Part shown: positions 33,584 through 41,807 of the stretch, piece by piece
Layout of the letters: each line of letters starts with the position of its first letter
Position numbering within the stretch: the first letter of the stretch is position 1
Notes under the pieces: model-generated
Told to the model about the DNA's origin: nothing
Databases searched by the model: none
The model's input: the letters and a program-made list of their open reading frames with translations, nothing else
Program-made: the position numbers and the translations under genes
Assembly (NCBI GenBank): GCA_031082125.1
Contig: JAVHLM010000032.1
Coordinates: forward strand, 40,338 to 82,516
Reading direction: 5' to 3'
DNA: 42,179 bases
DNA from: Candidatus Eremiobacterota bacterium
GTDB lineage: Bacteria; Vulcanimicrobiota; CADAWZ01; Ess09-12

Positions 33584-34054
33584 CCTGGCGCCGGCTGCTT
33601 CAATGAAGACCTCACCATTGCCCCCTGGAATTATTGCTCGAGCAGCACCAGGACCTTCAATGATGTGCTCCTTTTTGAGAGCCTCTCCTCCGCATCGAGG
33701 CTCTCGAGGGAATGGAAGCTGAAAGGATCATTCTCAATCTCCCGCGCGGTTCTTCAGAAAGCCCATGGGAAAGAGAGCCTGGGCCCCGATGAGATGATAA
33801 CGCTGAAGGGATGGATGCTCGAGGCCTTTCCCTCTATATTGCTGCATACCCGGTGGATAACACCTCCCGGAATAAAGGGGCTGCTTGCCGCGGGGGATAT
33901 GATCCACCAGTTTTTCATGCTCTCCACGGCCATCTCGGCGGTGGTCCTCATGGTATGCTCATCTCTCAGGCGCGAGCGCTTCATGGCCTTCTGGGCATGG
34001 GGGCTTGCAGTGTTCTTTTCCCTGCTCTTCCTGTTCTTCGGGTTATGGTGGTAG
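33575..34054 (+). CDS. Hypothetical protein with C-terminal membrane helices
   Basis: A frame of about 159 residues with codon use like its neighbours. Residues about 30-108 are soluble with mixed charge. Two hydrophobic helices lie near 109-125 and 133-157, and the protein ends in a Leu/Phe/Trp-rich stretch. No family recognised. The start is uncertain: ATG 33575 lacks a good ribosome site, the first 85 bases overlap the open frame of the opposite-strand glycoside-hydrolase remnant, and a GTG near 33662 is an alternative. It may itself be a fragment. Confidence 0.42.
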   Translation: MGHPGAGCFNEDLTIAPWNYCSSSTRTFNDVLLFESLSSASRLSREWKLKGSFSISRAVLQKAHGKESLGPDEMITLKGWMLEAFPSILLHTRWITPPGIKGLLAAGDMIHQFFMLSTAISAVVLMVCSSLRRERFMAFWAWGLAVFFSLLFLFFGLWW

Positions 34055-34113
34055 AGGTTTTTCCTGCTTTTCAGCAGTGCCTATTAAAGGGAGGCTTGTG
34101 AAATAGAGCACCC

Positions 34114-34593
34114 TTACAGAGCTTCCAGAAAACCTATAAAAGCCTCCATATCCTCCTTCACCATTTCAAAGGTTCCCTGGGTTTCTTCAACCAAGAATCT
34201 CAGGCGATCATATCTGATTTCAAATCCATACATATTCCTCACCACATGCCTGAAAGCAAGGAACTCCTCAAGACGGGATTCTGTCTCTTTCGAGATTACC
34301 GCCGGTCTCTTTCCTTCTATATCCAGCGACATTATCTTGAGAAGCCTTTTATGCCAGTCAAGAGATTTTGGAACTCCGCTGTTTATATCGTCAGCAATTC
34401 TTCTGAATATCCTCTCACAGCCCGTGTAGAAATTGTGCAACTTGAGGGTAAGGCTTTCTTTATAAATATTCTTTAAATGCTCTGAGTCGGGTATTTCACT
34501 ATTTACCGCCTTGATATCTGAAACGAGGGCCTGCAGTGACCCGAGCTCATCCCTTATTTCAGAGATAAGCTCAGGAAGCCTTTCTTTTCTCAT
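34114..34593 (-). CDS. HepT-like HEPN ribonuclease/toxin
   Basis: The 159-residue all-helical HEPN-family protein has the C-terminal motif FRHVVRNMYGFEI (about 113-125), the R-x4-6-(H/N)-x-Y-type element of HepT toxins. The usual His is Asn, a variant I recall in a subgroup of these proteins. It overlaps the end of the upstream nucleotidyltransferase gene by 23 bases, the standard mntA-hepT arrangement. There the minimal nucleotidyltransferase neutralises HepT by AMPylating a Tyr near this motif. The pair is visibly more AT-rich than the neighbouring genes, which fits horizontal transfer. Activity against RNA is expected from the family, not shown. Confidence 0.82.
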   Translation of the reverse strand: MRKERLPELISEIRDELGSLQALVSDIKAVNSEIPDSEHLKNIYKESLTLKLHNFYTGCERIFRRIADDINSGVPKSLDWHKRLLKIMSLDIEGKRPAVISKETESRLEEFLAFRHVVRNMYGFEIRYDRLRFLVEETQGTFEMVKEDMEAFIGFLEAL

Positions 34594-34933
34594 AGAGCAC
34601 TGTTCCTTTCATGATACTGTCCCTGAATGCCTGCTTCACCTCTTCCAGAGGCTTCAAATCAACAGGAAAAGGGCTTTCCATCGTAAGCCTGGCAAGGGCC
34701 TTGAAATAAAGCGGCACAGGGAGCCCTTCCACTCCTATATCAATATCGGAATCTTCGCGAAAAGACTTTTCCCTTAGAGCCGATCCGAATAAAAATACCC
34801 TTTCAACATCAAACTCATTGACAAGAATATCCTTAATCACCTTTGCAAAATCTATGGCCTGAAGCCGCCTTCTTTCATTCTCTTCATCTTCCCGCAAGGC
34901 CAATGCATCCCATTCTTTTCTGTATCTGTCCAT
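34571..34933 (-). CDS. MntA-like minimal nucleotidyltransferase (antitoxin)
   Basis: From ATG 34933 this is a 120-residue nucleotidyltransferase with the active-site signature LFGSALREKSFREDSDIDIG: GS followed by D-x-D at the normal spacing, plus a later Asp in PVDLKPLE. A helical extension of about 40 residues precedes the core. The frame is open to 35056, but the extra 41 residues are not family-like and would include the candidate promoter. It is translated into the overlapping hepT-like gene, and together they form a type VII-like toxin-antitoxin pair. Confidence 0.84.
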   Translation of the reverse strand: MDRYRKEWDALALREDEENERRRLQAIDFAKVIKDILVNEFDVERVFLFGSALREKSFREDSDIDIGVEGLPVPLYFKALARLTMESPFPVDLKPLEEVKQAFRDSIMKGTVLYEKRKAS

Positions 34934-35007
34934 ATCTATTTTACCAGGCAATTCCCCCCATGCCTCCCCTTGCAGAGGATAGCAGCCAGCTTTGCTGCCT
35001 CCCCACA

Positions 35008-35036
35008 AGTTTAGCAGAAAAAAGTCCTCAAGACAA
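35008..35036 (-). promoter_or_regulatory. Candidate promoter for the toxin-antitoxin pair
   Basis: On the minus strand TTGTCT (35036-35031) and TAAACT (35013-35008) are 17 bases apart, with a TGC just before the -10 that resembles an extended -10 element. Each box matches four of six consensus bases. A start near 35001 would leave a leader of about 70 bases. Confidence 0.35.
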
Positions 35037-35253
35037 GAATTTCTTCCGTATTCCACGCTTTCAAGATTTCTCCGTCCCCGAGGGGGGAGCTGTGTCTCTC
35101 ACCTGTGACAATGTATCATCCGGCGCTGGAGGTGACCCTTTCTGTGCATTGCAGGAAAAGCCTGCATGGGGCCGGTGAGCCCTGAAGACCTGCGTGCTCA
35201 TACCAGAAGCCTGCATATGTGAAAATACCCGCCCCCGGTTATGGACAAGCCAT

Positions 35254-35281
35254 TTTCCATATGTCAGCATAATGCTATAGT
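35254..35281 (+). promoter_or_regulatory. Candidate extended -10 promoter for the FGE-like gene
   Basis: TTTCCA (35254-35259) and TATAGT (35276-35281) are 16 bases apart, and the -10 is preceded by TGC, an extended -10 element. It lies about 130 bases before the ATG at 35409. Moderate match only. Confidence 0.4.
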
Positions 35282-35408
35282 GCACAAGACATATTCATTC
35301 TGCCGCATCAGGCTCTCAGAGAAGGCTCAAGGAACCTCGCGCCCGCAGTCAGGCGCATCGCCGGCGGACTCAACTGTAACTGGAGAAACCAATATAAAGG
35401 GGGCAGCA

Positions 35409-36340
35409 ATGAAAAGTTTTTTTTTCTCTCTCATATGTGTGATGGCGATATCTCTGGCTCCGCCTGCTCAACGGGAGGATCGTCCGATTCGCCGGCAGTA
35501 TTGTCAGGTGCCACTGGCGCCGCCACGGAGATGGTCCAGGTCGGGGATGCCGGCAATGGTGCTGACTTCACAGGCTTCGGAGCTGTCAAATATAACTATT
35601 CCATAGGAAGGTGCGAGGTAACAATAGGGCAATACACTGCATTCCTGAATGCAGTATCCAGGACTGATACCTATGGACTCTATAACTCCACCATGGCAGG
35701 TGATCTCAATGTCGCAGGCATCACCCGGTCAGGCACCCCGGGCGGCTACTCCTATGCTCCACTCAACAACGGCGGCGACAGCACCAACAGGCCGGTCACC
35801 TATTTAAGCTGGTTTGACGCGGCGAGGTTCGCCAACTGGATGAGCAACGTTCAGCCCACGGGCGCCCAGGACAGGACAACGACAGAAGATGGCGCCTACA
35901 ACTTGGCAGTGGAGCCGCAGCGGGTTGAGAGCACGGGGACCGGCGGCTATTACGATTTTCCAACGCGAAGCGACATCCCGCCGGGGAATGTAATCGGCAG
36001 TTCACCCAACCAGGGTAACTACGTCAAGTCTGAAGGAAAGTTCTCTGTGACCCAGCAGGTCGTTGCGAGCTCTTCCCAGAACTACCTGACCGATGTCGGC
36101 GCCTACACAGACAGCGCAAGCTATTATGGCACTTTTGATCAGCTCGGGAACGTCTATGAATGGAACGATCTCACCGGAGAGTCAGCGGGCGCGCGAGGAC
36201 TTCGCGGGAGCTGCTGGTTCGGCTCGCTTGTCAAGGCATACGATGTCTCCAAGCTCTCTCGCGGCATGGTTCCTGCCGCATATGAGACAAACAGCATCGG
36301 TTTCCGCCTCGCAGGCCGTTATTCCACTATTCGCCGTTGA
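35409..36340 (+). CDS. Formylglycine-generating-enzyme-fold exported protein, frameshifted after its signal peptide
   Basis: The main frame (from 35435) encodes an FGE/SUMF1-type C-lectin fold: VGDAGNGADFTGFGAV, YSIGRCEVTIGQYTAFLNAV, RPVTYLSWFDAARFANWMSN, a GAYNL block, GTFDQLGNVYEWNDLTGE, LRGSCWF and NSIGFRLAG. It lacks the Cys pair of catalytic FGE, as most members do, so it is probably a binding protein. This frame has no good start. The ATG at 35409, in another frame and after AAAGGGGGC, encodes an ideal signal peptide (MKSFFFSLICVMAISLA). One added base near 35463-35472 would join it to a following Cys-Ser-Thr-Gly-Gly, giving a secreted or lipid-anchored protein. Either the gene is broken by a one-base deletion, or the sequence has an error there. 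The rest is intact. Confidence 0.75.
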
Positions 36341-36607
36341 AGGCCGCGGGAGCGGCGGAGAAACTCATCGATGATTTTTCACAAGCCAGGCTGCCCGGTT
36401 TTCAGGAAAACCAAGCTCTGCACCCATACCTGTTCAAGCACGCCGCACATGGTGATGGATGTGCTCCTGTGCCTATTTCAGACGCCAGTATCACGGGGCA
36501 TTCTTCTCAACTATCACCATGAAGGGTTTTTAAGGGTTTCTTGTAGAAGGTGAATCTTGCCATAAAAACGCGCATTGCAGATTACCCTATGCAAGGCAAA
36601 GAAAAAT
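36341..36607 (+). other. Intergenic region after the FGE-like gene
   Basis: No gene is supported in these 267 bases. A short hairpin with a 6-bp stem (GGTTTT/AAAACC, 36397-36412) and a direct repeat of AAGGGTTT near 36524-36540 are visible. Neither has a proper T-run to make a terminator. Short open frames here have poor composition and no ribosome sites. Confidence 0.4.
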
Positions 36608-37285
36608 ATGAAAGGTCTGAGCAAGAGAGCCTGGTCCGCCTTTGCCCGCCTCGCCCTGGCGATGGGACTCCTGGTGTTTCTCACGGCAGGGTCCCTCCGC
36701 TACTTTCAGGCCTGGGGGTTTCTGGCCGTCTTTTTCGGAGCGTCCTTTCTGATTACCCGCTCTCTGCTGAAAAATGACCCCGCCCTGCTTGAGCGGCGCC
36801 TCAAAAGCGGGCCTGCCGCCGAAAAGGAGAAGACTCAGAGAATCATCATGCTCTTCGCCTCATTGGGATTCATCGCCCTGCTGGTGGTTCCCGCCCTCGA
36901 CTTCCGCTTCCATTGGTCACGGGTGCCGCTCTGGCTTGTGATTGCAGGCGACGGGGCAATTGTGCTGGGGTTCCTCATCGTGTTTCGAGTCTTACGGGAG
37001 AACCCCTTCACCTCGGCGACCATTGAAATCGCCAGTGACCAGAGAGTGATTTCCACAGGGCCGTACGCGACGGTACGCCACCCCATGTATGCCGGAAGCA
37101 TGCTCTATCATCTCGGCATGCCCTTTGCGCTCGGGTCATACTGGGGGCTGCTCGCGCTGGCCGGCATGGTTCCATTCCTGATATGGCGCCTCTTCGACGA
37201 GGAGCGCTTCCTCTCTGCGAGCCTGCCTGGATACAGGGACTATTGCAGCACGGTGAGATGGAGACTGATACCCGGCATCTTCTGA
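36608..37285 (+). CDS. Isoprenylcysteine carboxyl methyltransferase-like membrane protein (ICMT/PEMT fold)
   Basis: From ATG 36608, with CAAGGC about ten bases before it, this is a 225-residue integral membrane protein of about five helices. The C-terminal half has the ICMT/PEMT signature: TGPYATVRHPMYAGSML, then LGSYWGLLALAGMVPFL and DEERFLSASLPGYRDYCSTV. These form the SAM pocket and gate in the family. Bacterial members methylate small lipophilic or isoprenoid substrates, or are uncharacterised. Prenylated-protein methylation is unlikely in bacteria. The frame extends to TTG 36575 without a better site. It converges on the pentapeptide-repeat gene with 31 bases between. Confidence 0.87.
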   Translation: MKGLSKRAWSAFARLALAMGLLVFLTAGSLRYFQAWGFLAVFFGASFLITRSLLKNDPALLERRLKSGPAAEKEKTQRIIMLFASLGFIALLVVPALDFRFHWSRVPLWLVIAGDGAIVLGFLIVFRVLRENPFTSATIEIASDQRVISTGPYATVRHPMYAGSMLYHLGMPFALGSYWGLLALAGMVPFLIWRLFDEERFLSASLPGYRDYCSTVRWRLIPGIF

Positions 37286-37316
37286 GAAGCCGAGGGCGGC
37301 CGGCACGGGGCCGTGG

Positions 37317-38531
37317 CTATGGCGTATCGTCTTCTATGATCTCCAGCATGTCGAAATAGGATTCAAGCCAGTCATAGAGCTGCTTTTTCGTTATCCTGGC
37401 GTTGATGAGCTGAAGCCCGACATGGGCCTTGAGGAGCGACACTTCCCTCAGGTTGGCACCCATGAAGTTGGTGCCCTCGATATTTGCATATTCAAGCGAT
37501 GCCCCTATAAGGTTCGTATCCTTCAGGACTGCCGATTTAAAGCTTGCCCCCACGCACCGGGCTCCCATGAGGTTCGCAAAGGTCATCTCAGCCCTCTCCA
37601 GATTTGCCCCCTCGAGGTTGGCGCCCTGGAGATCTGCCTTGTCCAGTTTTGCCCCCGTGAGGACCGCCATAGTGAGGTCCGCATTCTTGAGCGTTGCATC
37701 CCTGAGGTCCGCGTTGCTCAGGTTCGCCCCCCGGAGGTTCGCTCCCACAAGCTTTGCGCCCGTGAGCTCGGCGCTTGAGAGGTTCACTTTCTCCAGGTCA
37801 AAGCCCGTGAGGTCCATATACTTCAGGCTGCTCCCGCTCAGGTTGGACTCGCAGAGCACGGTACCCTTGAGGGTGGCGCCGGCCATCTTGACTCCCTTGA
37901 GGTCGCTCCCCTTGAAATTCACCTCGGTGAGATTGGCCCTCACAAAGCTTGAAGCCCTGAGGTCCGCGCCCCTCATGTCGGCTTTTTCAAGGTTCGCCTC
38001 CGAGAAATTCGCCTGGAAGAGCGAAGCATTCCTGAACATAGCTCTTATAAGGCTTGCCGAGCGGAAGGTCACCTTCTCAAGCTGTGCCCTCTCGAAATTC
38101 GTGCGCTCGCAGTTCGTGCTCGAGAGGTCGGCCTCGTTGAGGCACGCATCCTGCATATCGGCAAGCTCAAGGTCGGCGCGGCCCATCGATGCCTCTTCAA
38201 GCTTCGCGCCCTTCAGATTCACGTGCTTCATGGTGGCGCCGCGGAATACCCCCTTCCTGAGAATAGCCGAGGAGAGATCGGCTTCAGTGAAATTGCTGAA
38301 GCGGCCGTTCACCCCCGTAAGGTCTGCATTATGGAGTCGGGCTTTGATAAATTTCGTCTCCTTGAGGATCGCTTCCGAGAGGTTTATCTCGTCTAGCTTC
38401 ACTGCGGTGAAATCATCACCCGAGAAGTCCAGCAGCCTCTCGTTGAATTCAGGGCTTTTGCGCCATTCATTAAAATCCTTGACGGATTTCATCAGGTCGA
38501 AGATTTTCTGCTTTTCCTCTGTGCCCATCAT
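37317..38531 (-). CDS. Pentapeptide-repeat protein
   Basis: A soluble 404-residue protein. After about 40 N-terminal residues, it is built almost wholly of A(D/N)LxX pentapeptides (LSEAILKETKFIKARLHNAD, NLEGANLERAEMTFANLMGA and so on) over about 45-380, predicting a long right-handed quadrilateral beta-helix of fifteen or more coils. A short acidic helix, LESYFDMLEIIEDDTP, closes it. Some pentapeptide proteins (Qnr, MfpA) mimic DNA and protect gyrase, but those are about 200 residues and dimerise through the end. This one is twice that length, so a scaffold or binding role is as likely. Two ATGs, 38531 and 38528, follow GAGGTAT. The second has better spacing. It is nine bases after the CcsA-type gene and probably co-transcribed. 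Confidence 0.93.
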   Translation of the reverse strand: MMGTEEKQKIFDLMKSVKDFNEWRKSPEFNERLLDFSGDDFTAVKLDEINLSEAILKETKFIKARLHNADLTGVNGRFSNFTEADLSSAILRKGVFRGATMKHVNLKGAKLEEASMGRADLELADMQDACLNEADLSSTNCERTNFERAQLEKVTFRSASLIRAMFRNASLFQANFSEANLEKADMRGADLRASSFVRANLTEVNFKGSDLKGVKMAGATLKGTVLCESNLSGSSLKYMDLTGFDLEKVNLSSAELTGAKLVGANLRGANLSNADLRDATLKNADLTMAVLTGAKLDKADLQGANLEGANLERAEMTFANLMGARCVGASFKSAVLKDTNLIGASLEYANIEGTNFMGANLREVSLLKAHVGLQLINARITKKQLYDWLESYFDMLEIIEDDTP

Positions 38532-38540
38532 ATACCTCGC

Positions 38541-39371
38541 TTATCTGCTCCCGTAGCTGTGAATCCCCGCAAAGACGAGGTTCACCCCCAGGTAGCATAT
38601 TGCCACTGAGAGAAAGCCGGCCACGGCAATGACGGCCCCTGCCCGGCCTCTCAATTTCTTCACGAACCGCATATGGAAATAGATGGAATATATGAGGACC
38701 GTGATGAGGGACCATACTTCCTTGGGATCCCATCTCCAGTAACTGCCCCAGGCATAATCGGCCCATATGGCCCCCGTGATGATAAGGAGCCCCATGAAGG
38801 GAAATCCCGTGGAGATGGCCCTGTAAATCATAAAATCAAGCTCATCGAGGGAGGGCAGATCTTTGAGGAGACGGTGGCATGGAAATGCCCTTTCAAGGTA
38901 ATCTCTTACAAGATAGATGACAGCGAGGCCGAAGGACACGGTGAAAGCGCCGTAGGCCACGATTGCCGTAGATACATGGTATATCATCCAGGGGCTCTTG
39001 AGGGCCGGCATGAGATCGGTTATCCTGTTATGAGCTTTGGCTGCCATAAGGAGCAGGACCACCACAAGGGGTGCCACGACGGTCCCCAGCAGAAAAAGCC
39101 TTGCCGAGTACTGGTACATGAGAAGAAAGAAGACAATTCCCCAGGTGAAGATGAGGAGCGACTCGTAAAGGTTTGAGAAGGGTGCCCTGCCGCTGGCGAT
39201 GGTGCGGAGCACAAGGTTTGAGGTGAGAAAGATGAAGCCCAGGGTGAAGAGGCCCGTGCCGAGGTAGCCCCAGAACTCATATCGTGAGAAGGGAAAGAGG
39301 AGGTACGAGAGAGTGCCCAGGGAAAAGCATATAAAGAAGAGCATGAATGTGAGAGGCTCATAAGGATGCAT
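38541..39371 (-). CDS. ccsA: Cytochrome c biogenesis protein, CcsA/CcmC (heme handling) family
   Basis: The 276-residue membrane protein has about eight helices. The tryptophan-rich heme-handling motif WGSYWRWDPKEVWSLITVLIY lies near 212-232, flanked by conserved His candidates in MIYHVSTAIVAYGAF and IYFHMRF. This is the CcsA (ResC/NrfE/CcmC) superfamily, which presents heme outside the membrane for attachment to c-type cytochromes. The partner CcsB/ResB and CcdA are not in the window, so the symbol is by family only. A GGGGGAG site precedes the ATG. It indicates that the organism makes c-type cytochromes, in line with the quinone-based chain encoded upstream. Confidence 0.9.
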   Translation of the reverse strand: MHPYEPLTFMLFFICFSLGTLSYLLFPFSRYEFWGYLGTGLFTLGFIFLTSNLVLRTIASGRAPFSNLYESLLIFTWGIVFFLLMYQYSARLFLLGTVVAPLVVVLLLMAAKAHNRITDLMPALKSPWMIYHVSTAIVAYGAFTVSFGLAVIYLVRDYLERAFPCHRLLKDLPSLDELDFMIYRAISTGFPFMGLLIITGAIWADYAWGSYWRWDPKEVWSLITVLIYSIYFHMRFVKKLRGRAGAVIAVAGFLSVAICYLGVNLVFAGIHSYGSR

Positions 39372-39531
39372 GGAATCTCCCCCCTGGCCTCCCTTTTTTT
39401 CGACACTGTTACTTCCACTCCTTCACAAAGGAACTCGCCCTTTGCCGTAGAAAGCTATACTCGAGAGCATGCCGACGATCTCATCATGCCCGGCAGCCCG
39501 GCCTGCCGGGTATGGCTGCAAGGAAGGTGCT

Positions 39532-41799
39532 ATGAAAAACTTGAGCAAGAAATCATCTGTAATCAACGGGTGCCTGTTCCTGCTGGCTCTTCTGGCGGCA
39601 TGCACGGTGACGCCTGCCCTGGCTGAAAGCACCGGCTCGGCGGCACTCCTCTTCCCGCGGGACACTGAGGCCCTTTTCACCCTCAAGCTGGCAGAGGGAT
39701 CGGAAACACCGTTCCCTGCTGATCTCCTGCAGAAAACAAGGAATTTCATCACCTTGAGCCGTTACCTCGATGATTTTCAGAAAAAGATTGACTTTGACAT
39801 CACCAATGACTTTTTCCCCTGGCAGAAGGGCATTATCCACCTGGCCGCCGTGAAGACGGGCGATGAATCGCCTGTGGCCCGCATGTGCCTTCAGTCCCTG
39901 GCGCTTGGCGATCTCACCCTCTGCAAGATCCACCTTCACGAGCTCTCAAGGGCGCTGGACCGCATTTACGAGGAGAGCGGGAAATACCCTCCCTCGCTGG
40001 AAGGCAGGAAAATGGGGGAATTTTATGAAATGCCGAAATTCCCCGCGGGATGGGAGCTCTCGTACAGTCCGGCGGCCGACGGCAGAAGCTACACCCTGGT
40101 ACTGGAAATGAAAGCGCCGGGCCATGGAGGGACCAGAATCGTCTGCACTCCTGAAAAGGGGCTCACCGTCGAGGAGCAGGGCACCAGGGATCAGAGGATA
40201 GTCTCCAACATAATCGCCGTGATACCCATCAAGAATCATGATCTGGCCCGGGCATTCCTCTCGAAGGTCATCTCGCGCTTCACCACCAGGGAAAGTGTCT
40301 CCTTTGAAGAGTCAACGTACAAGGGATTCGAGCTTTTCGCGCCCAGGAGCAGGATCACCGGCAGCTTCGCTCTCAACAGGAACTACATGCTCATCTCGGA
40401 CAACGTGGAAGTGCTGAAATCGGTCATCGATACCATCAACGGCAAGGGCGCCTCACTTAAAGAGAATGCCCGCTACCTCTCCCATGCGAGAAGGATGCCT
40501 GACACGGCGGTGACGCTCAGCCTCTTCGTGGATTTCCTGTCGATAAACCAGGGAAGCCCTGTGTCCCTGAGCCGCGATGCGGCCCTCATGGAGATCCTCA
40601 GGTCATGCGAGTCCCTGTGGCTCTGGTCGTCAATCAGGAAAAAGGAGATCAAGGGCGAGGCCTCGCTGATGCTGGTCCCCGGGAAGATTTCCAGGAACAT
40701 CGAGACTTTTCTCCACGCCTCGGGAGAGAGCAACCTCTCCACCCTTCTTGCCAGGTTTCCCTCGAATATCTCCACTTTCACTGCCGTGCAGGTCTTTGAT
40801 CTGCTCTCGCTCTTCGGGTCCCTTGACATGCCGGGAAAAAAGGGAGATCTCAACTCTGTCATAGACGCGATGACTTTGAAAAGCCTGGGCCTCTCCTGGA
40901 AGGATGAGATAAAGCCTGCAATAACGGGCCATGCGGGCATCTCTTACGAGATCGGCGAGATTATGATCGATTCTCTCTTCAGGAAGCTGAATATCGACCA
41001 GAAGAGCAAGAACTACCAGGAATGCTGCAACAATCTCTCCAATATGGCAATTGCCATGGACATCTACAGGATAGACCACTCGAAAAAGCTTCCCGTCTCC
41101 CTTGATGACCTTGTGCCTGATTATCTCCAGGCCCTCCCCCGCTGCCCTGCCGGGGGAGGCTATCTATTCGAGCCGCAGCCTGACGGGGGCTACCTTATAA
41201 AATGCCATTCTGATGCCCACAAGAGCTCCGGCATCAAGGGGGACAATCCCTGTTACTCGTCATCGGAGGGCATCGTGGAAAGCGATGAAAAATCCCAGGG
41301 CGGGGCCTCGCTCCTGCCTATGGTCCCTTTCCTGGCGGGCTTCCAGGTCCTCGACGCCCGCAGGGCCGATTCGATTGTGCAGAAGCTGCTGAAGAAGCGG
41401 GGGGCCTTCCACTTGAAGGACTATAAGGAGAGGAAGGTCTTTGTCTCGGAAGATGAGACATGCGCCTATGCGCTGCTGGATAACTACCTTTTCATAGAGA
41501 TGGGGGGCAAGGTCCCCAACAAGCTCCAGAAGACCATTGACGCCTTCATCAACAGCAGGAACTCTCTTCACCACGGCAAGAGCTTCAAGAGCTTCGAAAC
41601 CAGGCTCCAGGGGACTCCCGTCTTCATCCGCTATGAGAAAATCGACTGGGTCACCTCTCTCCTCAAGAGCTTCCTGCTCCTTGCGGGGTATGACTTCAGG
41701 GAATGGGCCGCGATGATCGGGGAGTATGAGGACTCCTGGACGGCCCTCACGCTGAGGGAGAGAGAAGTGAGGCTCCTCTTCGAGGTGTCGGGGCCGTAG
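39532..41799 (+). CDS. Large exported DUF3352-like protein with two pseudopilin-like modules
   Basis: From ATG 39532, after AAGGAAGG, this is a 755-residue protein. The signal peptide ends either at a lipobox-like LLAAC (Cys24) or at ALA (about 31). The general pattern resembles DUF3352 proteins: an opening ALLFPRDTEALFTLKLAEG, a long mixed region with NRNYMLISDNVEVLKSVIDT, and repeated AFLSKVISRF-type helices. Embedded at about 120-205 and 490-580 are two segments like the globular part of type II secretion pseudopilins or type IV pilins: HELSRALDRIYEESGKYPPS, and MAIAMDIYRIDHSKKLPVSL followed by DLVPDYL, PRCPAGGGYLFEP and a late CHSDAH. They lack the pilin membrane helix. The function is unknown, and an exported or envelope-located role is inferred. 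Confidence 0.78.
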   Translation: MKNLSKKSSVINGCLFLLALLAACTVTPALAESTGSAALLFPRDTEALFTLKLAEGSETPFPADLLQKTRNFITLSRYLDDFQKKIDFDITNDFFPWQKGIIHLAAVKTGDESPVARMCLQSLALGDLTLCKIHLHELSRALDRIYEESGKYPPSLEGRKMGEFYEMPKFPAGWELSYSPAADGRSYTLVLEMKAPGHGGTRIVCTPEKGLTVEEQGTRDQRIVSNIIAVIPIKNHDLARAFLSKVISRFTTRESVSFEESTYKGFELFAPRSRITGSFALNRNYMLISDNVEVLKSVIDTINGKGASLKENARYLSHARRMPDTAVTLSLFVDFLSINQGSPVSLSRDAALMEILRSCESLWLWSSIRKKEIKGEASLMLVPGKISRNIETFLHASGESNLSTLLARFPSNISTFTAVQVFDLLSLFGSLDMPGKKGDLNSVIDAMTLKSLGLSWKDEIKPAITGHAGISYEIGEIMIDSLFRKLNIDQKSKNYQECCNNLSNMAIAMDIYRIDHSKKLPVSLDDLVPDYLQALPRCPAGGGYLFEPQPDGGYLIKCHSDAHKSSGIKGDNPCYSSSEGIVESDEKSQGGASLLPMVPFLAGFQVLDARRADSIVQKLLKKRGAFHLKDYKERKVFVSEDETCAYALLDNYLFIEMGGKVPNKLQKTIDAFINSRNSLHHGKSFKSFETRLQGTPVFIRYEKIDWVTSLLKSFLLLAGYDFREWAAMIGEYEDSWTALTLREREVRLLFEVSGP

Positions 41800-41807
41800 T
41801 ATAACGT

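Larger units (their letters stand above)
34934..35408 (+). other. Intergenic region between the toxin-antitoxin pair and the FGE-like gene
   Basis: These 475 bases separate two divergent units. I see the two candidate promoters listed separately, and two small hairpins: GCAGC/GCTGC near 34983-34999 and GCAGG/CCTGC near 35150-35166. The minus-strand frame at 35061-35285 has unlike-gene composition and no ribosome site, so I do not call it. No tRNA or other RNA gene recognised. Confidence 0.5.

Noticed and set aside
35061-35285. 74-codon minus-strand frame in the divergent region
   Set aside because: No ribosome site, atypical composition, and it overlaps the candidate promoter of the FGE-like gene on the other strand.
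35417-35425. T9 run as a programmed frameshift site joining the signal peptide to the FGE-like body
   Set aside because: A slip there would enter the body frame before the hydrophobic core and give a non-signal N-terminus. The join must lie further downstream.
36337-36553. Two short plus-strand frames after the FGE-like gene
   Set aside because: No ribosome sites, no recognisable composition, and the two overlap each other in different frames.
37429-38556. 375-codon plus-strand open frame
   Set aside because: It is the antisense of the pentapeptide-repeat gene. Its Ser/Ala/Arg/Leu repetition simply mirrors the A(D/N)LxX codons, and there is no ribosome site or family signature.
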